Position numbers and translations under genes: made by a program. Below are positions 8,126 through 17,731 of a stretch of DNA of 64,000 nucleotides, in pieces (the stretch's first letter is position 1; the number at the start of each line of letters is the position of its first letter). The notes under the pieces were generated by a model. The model did not search any database. It worked only from the letters and a program-made list of their open reading frames with translations, and was not told where the DNA came from. This DNA comes from Collinsella aerofaciens (GTDB taxonomy: Bacteria; Actinomycetota; Coriobacteriia; Coriobacteriales; Coriobacteriaceae), in contig NZ_JADPCJ010000002.1 in the NCBI RefSeq assembly GCF_015670795.1, positions 22,287 to 86,286 of the forward strand, written 5' to 3'.

Positions 8126-9499
8126 CTACTCGTCGCCATCGTGCGGATCCACAGAGCCCGCACCCGACGCCGCCGGCTTCTCTGCCGAGGACTCGGAATC
8201 CTTCTTATCGGTTTCAGCCGGAGCGATCACGCGAATGAGCGAGATGCGCTGGCCACGCATCGACTGTACCTTGAACTTGTACCCTGCGACCTCAAACACC
8301 TCTCCGATGTCGGGCACCGAGTCGCAAAGCTCCAAAATCCAGCCGGCGATGGTCTCATAATCATCGCTTTCCTCGAGCGGCCAACCAAGCTCAATCGCGT
8401 CATCGCACGAAAAACGCCCATCGACGAGCCACTCGCGGCGCGAAAGGCGCGTGAGGTACTTGTTGTCGGGGTCGAACTCGTCCTCGATTTCGCCGACGAT
8501 CTCCTCGACGATATCTTCGATGGTGATGATGCCGGCCGTGCCGCCGTACTCGTCCACGACCACCACGATTTGGTCGTGCGAGGTCTGCATCTCGGACAGC
8601 AGCGGCAGGATGTCCTTGGTATCGGGCACAAAAGTGGCGTCGCGCAGATAATCGGCGATGGGCTGGTCGCCTTTGCCGTCGAGCGCGGGCTGGATCAGGT
8701 CCTTGATGTGCGCGATTCCCGCGACGTTGTCGGGGTCCTCGTGATAGACGGGGATGCGGCTGAAGCCGGTCTGGCGCATGGTGGACAGCACGTCGGCGAC
8801 CGTCTCGTCGTCCTCGCACATGGTGGTGTCCACGCGCGGCACCATGACCTCGCGAGCCACGGTGTCACCCAGGTCGAAGATCTCGTGGATCATGCGCTTT
8901 TCCTCATCGAGCAGGTCGTCCTGCTCCGAGACCATGTACTTGATCTCTTCCTCCGAGACGTTCTGGCGATCATCGGCGCTCTTGATGCGCAGGATGCGGG
9001 CCAGGCCATCGGAGCAAGCGCCGGTCAGCCACACGAGCGGACGGGCGATCTTTTGGAACACGGAGAGCGGTCCCACGACCTGCTTGGATACGCCCTCGGC
9101 GTTAGCGAGGCCGATGCGCTTGGGCACGAGCTCGCCGATCACGATGGACACAAAGGCGACGGCGACGGTGATGATGACCGGCGCCAGGCCGCGCGCGATG
9201 GCGGAAAGCGGCGCGATGCCAAAGCTCATGAGCCACGTGGCAAGCGGGTCGGACAGGCTCGTCGAGGCGACGGCGGACGAGGCGAAGCCCACGAGCGTGA
9301 TGGCGACCTGGATGGTGGCCAACAGCTGATCGGAGTCGGCGGCGAGCTGGACGGCGCGCTCGGCGCGCTTATCGCCCTCCTCGGCATCGTGCTCCAGCAC
9401 GGCGCGCTTAGCCGTGGTGAGAGCCATCTCGGACATGGAGAAGTAGCCGTTGATAAGCGTCAGGACGAGCGTGGTAATAAGGGAGATGGTTATGTCCAT
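8126..9499 (-). CDS. CNNM/CorC-family protein with CBS pair and transporter-associated domain
   Basis: 457 residues. The N-terminal CNNM (DUF21) membrane domain has about four helices (1-200) and includes STSLSDPLATWL and KRIGLANAEGV. It is followed by two CBS domains (about 220-340, with MVPRVDTTMCEDD and IVVVVDEYGGTAGIITIEDI) and a C-terminal CorC_HlyC domain (about 350-440). The set is complete. Family members are linked to Mg2+/Co2+ efflux or resistance; the hemolysin label is historical. Having it in the same leftward run as the NRAMP-like and MgtE-like genes hints at shared divalent-metal physiology. The tail is Ser/Glu/Lys-rich. The ribosome site is weak. Confidence 0.9.
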   Translation of the reverse strand: MDITISLITTLVLTLINGYFSMSEMALTTAKRAVLEHDAEEGDKRAERAVQLAADSDQLLATIQVAITLVGFASSAVASTSLSDPLATWLMSFGIAPLSAIARGLAPVIITVAVAFVSIVIGELVPKRIGLANAEGVSKQVVGPLSVFQKIARPLVWLTGACSDGLARILRIKSADDRQNVSEEEIKYMVSEQDDLLDEEKRMIHEIFDLGDTVAREVMVPRVDTTMCEDDETVADVLSTMRQTGFSRIPVYHEDPDNVAGIAHIKDLIQPALDGKGDQPIADYLRDATFVPDTKDILPLLSEMQTSHDQIVVVVDEYGGTAGIITIEDIVEEIVGEIEDEFDPDNKYLTRLSRREWLVDGRFSCDDAIELGWPLEESDDYETIAGWILELCDSVPDIGEVFEVAGYKFKVQSMRGQRISLIRVIAPAETDKKDSESSAEKPAASGAGSVDPHDGDE

Positions 9500-9606
9500 C
9501 GGGAGTTTCTCGAACCTCCAAGATTCGGGACGTTAAGGTAAAACGTTGATGGCGGATACGGCAATTGCGCCGGTCGCCCGCGCGAGCGGGGCCGTGGGCG
9601 CGGTCG

Positions 9607-10290
9607 CTAGATTACGAAGAGGATCACCGCCATGAACTGGAAGATGCTGCCAGCGAGCACCCACAAGTGGAAAACACTGTGCAGATAGCGCACGTTTTTG
9701 GCGATATAGAACGGCACGCCCACGGTATAGCACACGCCGCCGACGGCGAGCAGGGCAAGCGCGACGGGGTTGAGCAGCGCCACGAGCTCGGGCAGCTTAA
9801 AGACGACGAGCCAGCCCATCAGCAGGTAGACCAGGCCGCTTACCCAGTGCGGTTGACGCTCGCGTAGGAAGCACTCGAGCGCAATGCCGATGACGGCGAT
9901 GGCCCATACGGCAAAGAACAGCGCAGGGCCGCCGTCGTTTGCAAGCGTGATGAGGCAAAACGGCGTATAGCTGCCGGCTATGAGCAGGTAGATGCAGCTG
10001 TGGTCGATGATGCGAAACACGCGCTTGGCGCCCGCGGGCTGAATCGCATGGTAGAGCGTGGAGGCAAGGTATTCGAGAATAATGCTGACACCATAGACAA
10101 TCGCCGCGGCCATGTGGGCCGGGCCTCCGCCGCGCAGGGCAGCGAATACGATCAGAAGTACCAAGCCAGCGATACCCAGCAGGCAGCCGACGCCATGGGT
10201 GACGGAGTTCATGATCTCCTCGCCCACCGTGTAGTGTGGAACGGCCGCGGTCTTGGGTCGCGGCTTAGAACTGTCGCTCGAATCGGACAT
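9607..10290 (-). CDS. Hemolysin III family (PAQR/YqfA-like) membrane protein
   Basis: 227 residues, seven predicted helices. Diagnostic pieces are the early EEIMNSVTHGVG (helix 1 with the conserved Glu and His), STLYHA and the paired Asp-His in RIIDHSCIYLLIAGSYTP, and the late HSVFHLWVLAGS, which carries the remaining metal-site His residues. The putative zinc ligands of PAQR receptors are therefore all present. Members are implicated in membrane-lipid homeostasis; lytic activity is rarely shown. Start: ATG at 10290, ten bases after GGAGG. An ATG at 10308 overlaps that ribosome site and would have none of its own. Divergent from the hydrolase at 10477. Confidence 0.9.
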   Translation of the reverse strand: MSDSSDSSKPRPKTAAVPHYTVGEEIMNSVTHGVGCLLGIAGLVLLIVFAALRGGGPAHMAAAIVYGVSIILEYLASTLYHAIQPAGAKRVFRIIDHSCIYLLIAGSYTPFCLITLANDGGPALFFAVWAIAVIGIALECFLRERQPHWVSGLVYLLMGWLVVFKLPELVALLNPVALALLAVGGVCYTVGVPFYIAKNVRYLHSVFHLWVLAGSIFQFMAVILFVI

Positions 10291-10398
10291 GCCGGTTACA
10301 TCCTCCAACGTAAAGAGTTCTCAACACTATATCAAAGCGTCTGGGTACGTGCGAAATTTGCACCATACGTGACCCTTTGTTTACCCATTCTTTGCCTG

Positions 10399-10427
10399 TT
10401 GACGCATCAACGGCGAACGTCCATAAT
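10399..10427 (+). promoter_or_regulatory. Sigma-70 type promoter for the alpha/beta hydrolase
   Basis: TTGACG at 10399-10404 and CATAAT at 10422-10427, spaced 17 nt, close to consensus. Just downstream, GATGT-ATTA-ACATC (10446-10459) is a perfect palindrome lying in the transcribed leader, a candidate operator. AGGAG precedes the ATG at 10477. Confidence 0.65.
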
Positions 10428-10476
10428 GCGCTTGCATTAAATGTTGATGTATTAACATCTTATAGGAGAATACCGC

Positions 10477-11442
10477 ATGGCTCAAAACGCACGTTCCCAT
10501 CGAAAGCTCAAGATAGCCGGCATCGTTGCGCTGGTGGTTGTCGTTGCGCTGCTCGGATTTGCCGGCAACTTTTTGTTTGACTTTGCCCTGAACCCCCAAG
10601 CGCCGTACACCATGAAGATGATGCAGGATAGCAAGAACGACAAAGAAGGTGAGCAGCCGGATGCCGAGGACACCGAGGCGCGGGCGTGGTTTAAAGAGAA
10701 TCGCGAGAGCAGCAGCCTCACCGCAGATGACGGAACCGAGCTTGCCGCTTGGTATTTTGCTGCTTCGGAGAGCACGCACGACTACGCCGTCTGCCTGCAT
10801 GGATATACCAACGAGCCCATCGGTATGGCCCGATACGCCAAACGATTCCATGACCGCGGCATGAACGTACTCGCACCCGCCGCCCGCGCCCACGAGCGCT
10901 CCGGCGGCGACTATATCGGCATGGGCTGGCCCGAGCGCCTCGACATCGTCACATGGATCGAGCGAATCGTTCAGGCTGACCCCGAGGCGCGCATCCTGGT
11001 CTTTGGCGAGTCGATGGGCGCGGCAACCGCCATGAACGTCGCGGGGGAATCTCTGCCTGCAAACGTGAAATGCATTATCGAGGACTGCGGCTATACGAGT
11101 GTTTGGGACGAATTTTCTCTGCAGCTCAAGGACGTGTTCGGCCTGCCCAGCTTTCCCTTGCTCGATGTAGCAAACTTGGTGTGCAACGTGCGCGCGGGCT
11201 ACGACTTTCATAAGGCGAGCAGTGTGGAGCAACTCAAACACGCGACGATTCCCATGCTGTTTATCCACGGCGACCAGGACACCTTTGTGCCGTACGACAT
11301 GCTCGACCAAAACTACGACGCGTGCGCCAGCAAGGTCAAGCAAAAGCTCACCATCCATGGCGCCACCCACGCCAAGAGTGCGCAAGTTGACCCCGAGCTC
11401 TACTGGAACACAGTCGACAACTTCCTCGACGAGTATTTTTAG
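10477..11442 (+). CDS. Membrane-anchored alpha/beta hydrolase
   Basis: 321 residues. A basic start and one hydrophobic helix (about 12-32) act as signal anchor, so the catalytic domain lies outside the membrane. The hydrolase core shows VCLHGYTNEP (oxyanion strand), the nucleophile elbow GESMGAATA (Ser), the acid in IHGDQDTFVP (Asp) and the late His in ATHAKS, so the triad is complete. It matches the YqkD/prolyl-oligopeptidase-like group of small serine hydrolases; substrate is unknown. The AGGAG site is seven bases from the ATG, behind a near-consensus promoter. Single gene, ended by the shared terminator at 11608-11646. Confidence 0.88.
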   Translation: MAQNARSHRKLKIAGIVALVVVVALLGFAGNFLFDFALNPQAPYTMKMMQDSKNDKEGEQPDAEDTEARAWFKENRESSSLTADDGTELAAWYFAASESTHDYAVCLHGYTNEPIGMARYAKRFHDRGMNVLAPAARAHERSGGDYIGMGWPERLDIVTWIERIVQADPEARILVFGESMGAATAMNVAGESLPANVKCIIEDCGYTSVWDEFSLQLKDVFGLPSFPLLDVANLVCNVRAGYDFHKASSVEQLKHATIPMLFIHGDQDTFVPYDMLDQNYDACASKVKQKLTIHGATHAKSAQVDPELYWNTVDNFLDEYF

Positions 11443-11479
11443 GGAAAAAGCGGCGTCTGGGAATTTATCTAACCCCCTA

Positions 11480-11611
11480 TTTTCGGAAGTATGCGGCAAA
11501 ATCCGGAACTGCCGACCAGACCGCAGTTTTACCAACAATTTATCAGGTGTTTTGTTGCCAAAAAATGTCGTGTGCTCGGCGATCTCGAAATTTGCCGCAT
11601 ACTTCCGAAAA
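11480..11611. repeat. 132-bp inverted-repeat element
   Basis: A perfect 21-nt arm at 11480-11500 (begins TTTTCGGAAGTATGCGG) is inverted at 11591-11611. The interior carries no gene. It lies between two convergent genes, and its right arm touches the terminator stem. Confidence 0.75.
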
Positions 11612-11646
11612 GCCGCCCGTGGACACTGTGCTCACGGGCGGCTTTT
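11608..11646. terminator. Bidirectional intrinsic terminator
   Basis: Fourteen-base-pair stem AAAAGCCGCCCGTG/CACGGGCGGCTTTT between convergent genes. A-tract on one side and T-tract on the other allow it to serve both directions. Confidence 0.85.
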
Positions 11647-11693
11647 GCTAACGTTGCGCCACAAAAGCGCTTGATATGTCCAATAGACAGGTG

Positions 11694-12899
11694 CTACTTG
11701 ACCTCAATGAGCTCGTACTCGCTCGTGCCCAGGCCGATCTTCTCGGCATGCGCGATGCACGCGCGCCAGTCGGTATCGGGATGCGTGATGCAGAAGGGAT
11801 CCTTGGCCTGCTCGCCCTCCAGATGCTCGTGATTGTGCTCCATCTTGGCCGCGCTATCGGTGAGCTCGGTGTTGGGCAGCGGCTCGGATGCCATGACGGC
11901 ATCGGCGCAGGCCTGGTCGATGGCGACCGGGTCGAAGCTCGCGAACATGCCGATATCGTTGACGATGGGCGTGTCGTTTTCGGGATGGCAATCGCAGTTG
12001 GGGCTGATATCCATGGCAAGCGAAATATGGAAGCTCGGGCGTCCGTCGACAACGGCCTTCGTATACTCGGCGATCTTGTAGTTGAGCACGTCGGCCGCGG
12101 CGTCATAGCCGGGCTTGATGGCGTCCTGGTTGCACACGCCGATGCAGCGGCCGCAGCCCACGCAGCGATCGTGGTCGATAGCGGCGACGTGAACCGTGCG
12201 GGTGTTGCCGTTGGCAAGCTCGCGCTCGCGGGTGTCGTCGAACGAGATAGCGTCGTGAGCGCAGATCTTTTCGCAGGCACGGCAGCCAACGCAGTGCTCG
12301 GTCGCGACGTTCGGCTTGCCGGCGGCATGCTGCTCCATCTTGCCGGCACGGCTGCCGCCTCCCATGCCCAGGTTCTTCATGGCACCGCCAAAGCCGGCCT
12401 GCTCATGGCCCTTAAAGTGGGTGAGGCTGATCACGATATCGGCATCCATGAGTGCCTGGCCGATCTTGGCCTCGCGCACGTACTCGCCGCCCTCGACCGG
12501 GACGAGCGCCTCGTCGGTGCCCTTGAGGCCGTCGGCGATGATGATCTGGCAACCCGTGGCATACGGGGTAAAGCCGTTCTGATAAGCGGTATCGATGTGC
12601 TCGAGCGCGTTTTTGCGGCTACCGACGTAGAGCGTATTGCAGTCGGTGAGGAAGGGCTTGCCGCCCAGCTCCTTCACGACATCCGCGACGGCGCGAGCGT
12701 AGTTGGGGCGCAAAAAGCTCAGATTGCCCAGCTCGCCAAAGTGAATCTTAATGGCGACGAACTTGTTCTCAAAGTCGATCTGCTCAATACCGGCGTGACG
12801 GATGAGGCGCTTGAGCTTGTCGAGCTGGCTCTCGCGAGCATGCGTGCGCAGGTTGGTAAAGTACACCTTAGCGGGTGCTGCGGGTGCAGTTGCGGTCAT
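11694..12899 (-). CDS. DUF362 / 2x[4Fe-4S] ferredoxin-domain protein
   Basis: 401 residues. The N-terminal DUF362 domain contains KIHFGELGN and a THFKGHEQAGFGGAMKNLGMGG stretch (positions about 170-190, key residues GHE and KNLGMG). Two [4Fe-4S] cluster motifs sit within it at about 205-265: CVGCRACEKIC and CVGCGRCIGVC. A second DUF362 half follows, with PNCDCHPEND and FDPVAIDQ. Proteins of this kind are common in anaerobes and are assumed to move electrons, but the reaction is unknown. It probably forms a single-gene unit, with no partner next to it. Convergent with the alpha/beta hydrolase. Cytosolic: no signal or helices. Confidence 0.9.
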   Translation of the reverse strand: MTATAPAAPAKVYFTNLRTHARESQLDKLKRLIRHAGIEQIDFENKFVAIKIHFGELGNLSFLRPNYARAVADVVKELGGKPFLTDCNTLYVGSRKNALEHIDTAYQNGFTPYATGCQIIIADGLKGTDEALVPVEGGEYVREAKIGQALMDADIVISLTHFKGHEQAGFGGAMKNLGMGGGSRAGKMEQHAAGKPNVATEHCVGCRACEKICAHDAISFDDTRERELANGNTRTVHVAAIDHDRCVGCGRCIGVCNQDAIKPGYDAAADVLNYKIAEYTKAVVDGRPSFHISLAMDISPNCDCHPENDTPIVNDIGMFASFDPVAIDQACADAVMASEPLPNTELTDSAAKMEHNHEHLEGEQAKDPFCITHPDTDWRACIAHAEKIGLGTSEYELIEVK

Positions 12900-12982
12900 A
12901 GATCTATCCCCTCGGTCTATATGGCGTTACAGACATAGAGGATGGTACCAGTTAAAGCAGAGTTAAAGTCAAGTACGGCACC

Positions 12983-13011
12983 TAGTCATTGGGGACAGAC
13001 TTAAATGACTA
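12983..13011. repeat. REP-like palindrome, TAGTCATT/AATGACTA family, copy 1
   Basis: 29 nt with 8-nt inverted ends and a GGGGACAG centre. It supplies the TAG stop codon of the FtsX gene (13009). A second copy is at 16492-16520. Confidence 0.75.
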
Positions 13012-15675
13012 CTCCTGCACCTTCAGCGCCTCGGCCAGGCTGACGCGCTTGATAGAGCGCGTGTGTAGCAGCGCCACGACCAGGTAGGTCGCAAAGCCAA
13101 TGCCCACGCACGCCGCCATGGACCAAGCGGGCACGTAGATCTCGATATTGCCGTTGTAGGCAAGCAGCATCGAGCGGAAGATGGCCGTGAGCGAGCCAAT
13201 AATGACCGGCAGGCTCAGCACGAGCGACGCCGCCACGCACAGCGTGATCGACCGAATGTACAGATGCGAGATCTCGCTATCGCGATAGCCAAAGACCTTC
13301 ATGTAGCTAATCGACCGGGCGCTATGGTCGATCACAGCCTTGGTCAGCAGGTACATAAACAGCAGGAAGATAAACACCGCGAGCCCAACCATCATGCCGA
13401 TCATTTTGCTCATCATGCCGATGAACTGGTCACCCACGGCGCGCATGTCGTCGGGCGTGGTGTCGCCGGCAAAGTAGCGCGCATCGAGGTCGAGCTTCTC
13501 ATCGCTCACATAGCCGTTAAAGTAGGCCGCATCGTTGTCGAACAGCTCGTTAAAGTCATCGATACTCATATAGATATTCATGTCCGACTTTGAGCCCCAG
13601 GTACAATCCTTGCCTGCATACTCAAGGGAATAATACTCGCCCTCGTACTTGTCGCTGAGCGTGACCTTCTGACTCTCGCTCCAGCCAAACTTATCGAGCA
13701 GACCGCCGCCAAAGACGACGCGGCCGTCGCCGACGTTGAGGTCTTTCCAATAGCGCGAATCGGATGAAATGCCGTAAACGGAAATCGTCTCCTGTCCATT
13801 ACCATCGCCGCGGTCGTATTGCAGCTGGTAAACGGCATATTTCTCGGCCTGCGCGATTGCGCCCGCGCCGTTGTCGGTCGTATTGACCGGGTGGATATCG
13901 TCGTTGTCAGTGTCAATCTTAGAGGCCTTATCGATCAGGTCGATAGCCTCGTCGCGGCTGCAGCCGAGGGCATCGGCAAGGTCATCGAGGCGCGCATAAA
14001 GCGCATCCTTCTTGTCCTGAACCTTGGCGAGCGCATCCTGCGCTGCGGTCAGGCTCTCGGCAGACGGAGATGCGGTCGCGGCATCGGTCGCCGCCTGCGC
14101 CGCATCGAATGCGTCATCGAGCTCGTCATCGGCATCCTGGGCGGCGGAAAGCAGCGCGCCGTCAAACGACTGCAAGCGCTCGAGTGCCGACCACTGCTCG
14201 CGCTCCTCGGCAGTGCCCTCGAGCTCCAGCGGAGCCTTGAGCGTGTACTGGTGCTCGGCGACCAGGCTCGTCTCGAGGTTGTCCGCGTAGTGCGTCATCG
14301 TGGGCAGAATCGCCAGGCCAAAGAGCAGCAGCAGCGAGGCAAACGCAATGCCCACGAAGAGCGTGGCGAAGTTGCCTAGGTTGCGCAGGAAGATACGCAG
14401 GCGGAAGCGCGAGACAAAACCCATGCGCTCCGGCAACTGCAAGCCGCGCTTGGTGCCCGATTTGCCGCTCGCCTCGTGACGAAGGAACTGCAACGGCGTC
14501 TTGCCCATTTTGCGAAGCAGGCCCACCAGCGTGATGAGGATGAGCGCGGCGGCGGGAACCACGGCGCACTTCACAAAGATCCCCCAGCTCCAGTACACCT
14601 GGAAGGGCGGCAGGCTGTACGAACCGTAATAGAGGCTGCGCATGGGCTCGGTAAAGAACACAACGCCGAGCGCGGTGCCCAAAAGCGCCGCGGCCACACC
14701 CACGATGGCGGGAAGTGCCAGGTAGTGAAGCACAATCTCGCGACGACGATAGCCGCTGGCGAGCAGCGTGCCGATGATGGCGCTCTCCTCCTCGATGGTG
14801 GCGTCGGTAAGGACCACAAAGACGAACGCCATGATCACGATGATAATGTCGAGCAGCGTCATCCACATCATGGAGTCGCCGTCCACGTCGTCGCGCGCAT
14901 AGCCAATGCCCTGGTTGGAATCGGTGTCGATGAGGTCATCCACGCGTGCATCGGCATCGGTCAGCGCCTCGACCATATCCTGTTCGGCATCGATGCGATC
15001 CGCGGTGGAGAGATCGCGATCGGTAAAGGTAAAGGAGTAGGTGTAGGCAGGCGCGCCGCCGGCATCCTCGAGCGCGGCAAAGCCGGCATCGGTGACCTCG
15101 GCCACGCCGTACGTGATGGTGTTCACCGTAAAGTCCGAATTGTTGAGGAACAGCGCCTGGCTATCGGGCTGGGTCATGATGCCGCAAATGGTGTAGGTGC
15201 GGCCCTCAAGCTCGACCTTATCGCCCACGGACAGGTTGTTATTGGTGGCAAAGACACGGTCGATGGCCACCTCGTCATCTGCCTTGGGCTGCTTGCCCTC
15301 ACAGTAGGACGCGATATCGACCTTGGTGCGGTGCGTATAGGTGCGCAGCGTGCGCTTGGTGCCGTCGTCGCCGGCGGTCTTTTTGATGATGGCGTCGATG
15401 GAGAAATTCTTGTAGAGCGTGACGCCGCCGACGTCGCCGGCTGCATCTTCAGCAGCCTTGAGCTGCTCGTTGGTGGCCTCGAAGGAGGTGGTCACGCGGC
15501 CGTCCTCAATCGTGTACGCATCGCGCATGTCGTCGATAAGGCAACCGATGGAATGCGCCGCGAGCAAAAAGCCCGAGGTAAGAGCGATGCTTCCGCACAT
15601 AAGCAAAAAGATGCCCAGGTACTTGCCGATATTGCGGCGCAGCTCGCGCGGGAGACGTTTTGCGAGAGGTGTCAT
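13009..15675 (-). CDS. FtsX-like ABC transporter permease (large, MacB-type)
   Basis: 888 residues. There is an N-terminal helix, a large extracytoplasmic domain (about 50-290), three helices (about 290-400), a fourth helix and a second large extracytoplasmic part with an Ala/Asp-rich coiled-coil segment (about 500-600), then three more helices to the end. Two FtsX permease halves are visible, so a single chain can supply the membrane part of the transporter. Start: ATG at 15675 with AGGCGG upstream; a TTG at 15690 would overlap the upstream stop. It follows the ATPase at 15684 with 8 nt between, so it forms one operon with it. Such exporters move lipoproteins, peptides or antibiotics out, or remodel the envelope; the substrate is not evident. 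Confidence 0.88.
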   Translation of the reverse strand: MTPLAKRLPRELRRNIGKYLGIFLLMCGSIALTSGFLLAAHSIGCLIDDMRDAYTIEDGRVTTSFEATNEQLKAAEDAAGDVGGVTLYKNFSIDAIIKKTAGDDGTKRTLRTYTHRTKVDIASYCEGKQPKADDEVAIDRVFATNNNLSVGDKVELEGRTYTICGIMTQPDSQALFLNNSDFTVNTITYGVAEVTDAGFAALEDAGGAPAYTYSFTFTDRDLSTADRIDAEQDMVEALTDADARVDDLIDTDSNQGIGYARDDVDGDSMMWMTLLDIIIVIMAFVFVVLTDATIEEESAIIGTLLASGYRRREIVLHYLALPAIVGVAAALLGTALGVVFFTEPMRSLYYGSYSLPPFQVYWSWGIFVKCAVVPAAALILITLVGLLRKMGKTPLQFLRHEASGKSGTKRGLQLPERMGFVSRFRLRIFLRNLGNFATLFVGIAFASLLLLFGLAILPTMTHYADNLETSLVAEHQYTLKAPLELEGTAEEREQWSALERLQSFDGALLSAAQDADDELDDAFDAAQAATDAATASPSAESLTAAQDALAKVQDKKDALYARLDDLADALGCSRDEAIDLIDKASKIDTDNDDIHPVNTTDNGAGAIAQAEKYAVYQLQYDRGDGNGQETISVYGISSDSRYWKDLNVGDGRVVFGGGLLDKFGWSESQKVTLSDKYEGEYYSLEYAGKDCTWGSKSDMNIYMSIDDFNELFDNDAAYFNGYVSDEKLDLDARYFAGDTTPDDMRAVGDQFIGMMSKMIGMMVGLAVFIFLLFMYLLTKAVIDHSARSISYMKVFGYRDSEISHLYIRSITLCVAASLVLSLPVIIGSLTAIFRSMLLAYNGNIEIYVPAWSMAACVGIGFATYLVVALLHTRSIKRVSLAEALKVQE

Positions 15676-15683
15676 GGCGCCGC

Positions 15684-16409
<726 letters not shown>

Positions 16410-16491
16410 TGTTAACCTCGTACTACTTTATGAACGTAATAGTAAACCTTGGCGAACTATTTTTGGGCGAGAGTGGGGATTTGTTTCAGAC

Positions 16492-16520
16492 TAGTCATTG
16501 GGGACGCTCTTAAATGACTA
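16492..16520. repeat. REP-like palindrome, TAGTCATT/AATGACTA family, copy 2
   Basis: 29 nt, same ends as the copy at 12983 and a GGGGACGC centre. It lies 5 nt beyond the stop of the ABC-2 permease at 16526. Confidence 0.75.
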
Positions 16521-16525
16521 GGTGG

Positions 16526-17731
16526 CTAGGCGCGGGATTTGGCGCGTGCGAGGGCGAGGCCCACGGCGGCGATGGCCATGGCAAAGAGCGCCGTGACGCC
16601 TAGGTCGCAGGCGATGTCGCCCAGCACGGCAGACGTCAAATCCGAGGCAAGCGCCTTGCTGATCGCGTCGTTCACCCAATATGTCGGCACAAAGTGCGCC
16701 ACCGTCTGCACGGCCGAGCCCATCAGCGACAGCGGCATCCAGGCACCGCCCAAAAACGTCATGAGCATGCCGAGTAAGTTGCCCACGCCGTTGAGCAGCT
16801 CCTCGCGCGCGCCCAAGCTCGAAAGGGCAAAGCCAACGGCCAGAGGCGTGCACGCCAGGGCAAACGTCACCGCCAGCGCCAGACACACACGACCCGCGCC
16901 GACCTCGGCAACCGCGCCGGCAAAGCCCACGACGCCCATCATGCTCGACACGAGCCAAATGCAGACGGTGAGCACGGCGGCGGCCGCAAACACGGCAAGC
17001 GAACGCTGACGCTCGGAGACCGGGCTGGCATCCATGCGGCGCACGCGCTCGGGCTCGTTCATGCCCGAGAACACCAGCCCCACCGACACGATGACCGACG
17101 AGATAATCGCATACGCGCCAAAGTTGAAATACGACTCGAGCGTGGCAGCAGCAGCCGAGTCGACCTTGACCCGCTCGATCTGGACCTCCGCGCGCTTTGC
17201 AGCGGCATGCTCGGCGGCCTTGGCAACGTCGCCGTTAGAAGCAGCGGGCTCAAGCGCCGCCGCAGCGCCCGCGAGCGAGATCCAGCGCGAGGCCTCGGCA
17301 GACGACAGCGCCGCCGCCATGGTGCCGGCACCGTAGGTCACATCGAGCTTGGGCAGGGACTCCCCCACGCGGGCGGCTGCAACGAGGTCGTCCTCAAACC
17401 CCTCCGGGATAAAGAACACGCAGTCGGCGCTGCCCTTGGCGCTGTTGCTCTTGGAGAGCGCGTCCGCAAGGTCGTACGTGTCGTCGCCAACACCCGTGAC
17501 CAGGTCAAAGCGCAACCCCAGATGCTTGGTAAGCGCACGCGAAAGATCGCTGTCGTCGCGGTCGACCACAATCACATTGGCGTCGTAGGGCTTGTACTCG
17601 GTGAGCTGCGACGAGTTCCAGCTCACCGATGCCGCGATGAACACACCCATCAGCGATATGAACACCGTATAGATGAGCAGGTAGAACGGATGCGCGAGCG
17701 CCATGCGCAGCGCAGTCTTAAAGGTGCTCAT
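16526..17731 (-). CDS. ABC-2 type transporter permease, subunit 2
   Basis: 401 residues. One helix near the N-terminus (about 15-35), an extracytoplasmic domain (about 40-210), then five helices to the end: the YhgE/DrrB-like layout of ABC-2 exporters. GWS-type proline-rich linkers are not seen, but GGAWMPLSLMGS resembles the conserved loop of ABC-2 permeases. Start: ATG at 17731 behind GGAAGGAG; the TTG at 17746 is part of that site. It overlaps the upstream permease gene by 14 nt, so it is translated together with it. With 17718 and 18915 it forms a three-gene exporter. Confidence 0.87.
   Translation of the reverse strand: MSTFKTALRMALAHPFYLLIYTVFISLMGVFIAASVSWNSSQLTEYKPYDANVIVVDRDDSDLSRALTKHLGLRFDLVTGVGDDTYDLADALSKSNSAKGSADCVFFIPEGFEDDLVAAARVGESLPKLDVTYGAGTMAAALSSAEASRWISLAGAAAALEPAASNGDVAKAAEHAAAKRAEVQIERVKVDSAAAATLESYFNFGAYAIISSVIVSVGLVFSGMNEPERVRRMDASPVSERQRSLAVFAAAAVLTVCIWLVSSMMGVVGFAGAVAEVGAGRVCLALAVTFALACTPLAVGFALSSLGAREELLNGVGNLLGMLMTFLGGAWMPLSLMGSAVQTVAHFVPTYWVNDAISKALASDLTSAVLGDIACDLGVTALFAMAIAAVGLALARAKSRA

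Noticed and set aside
6980..9541. 853-codon open frame on the + strand
   Set aside because: It lies antisense to the YtxH, CphA-N-like and CorC genes; long antisense frames are common in high-GC DNA. No motif or ribosome site supports it.
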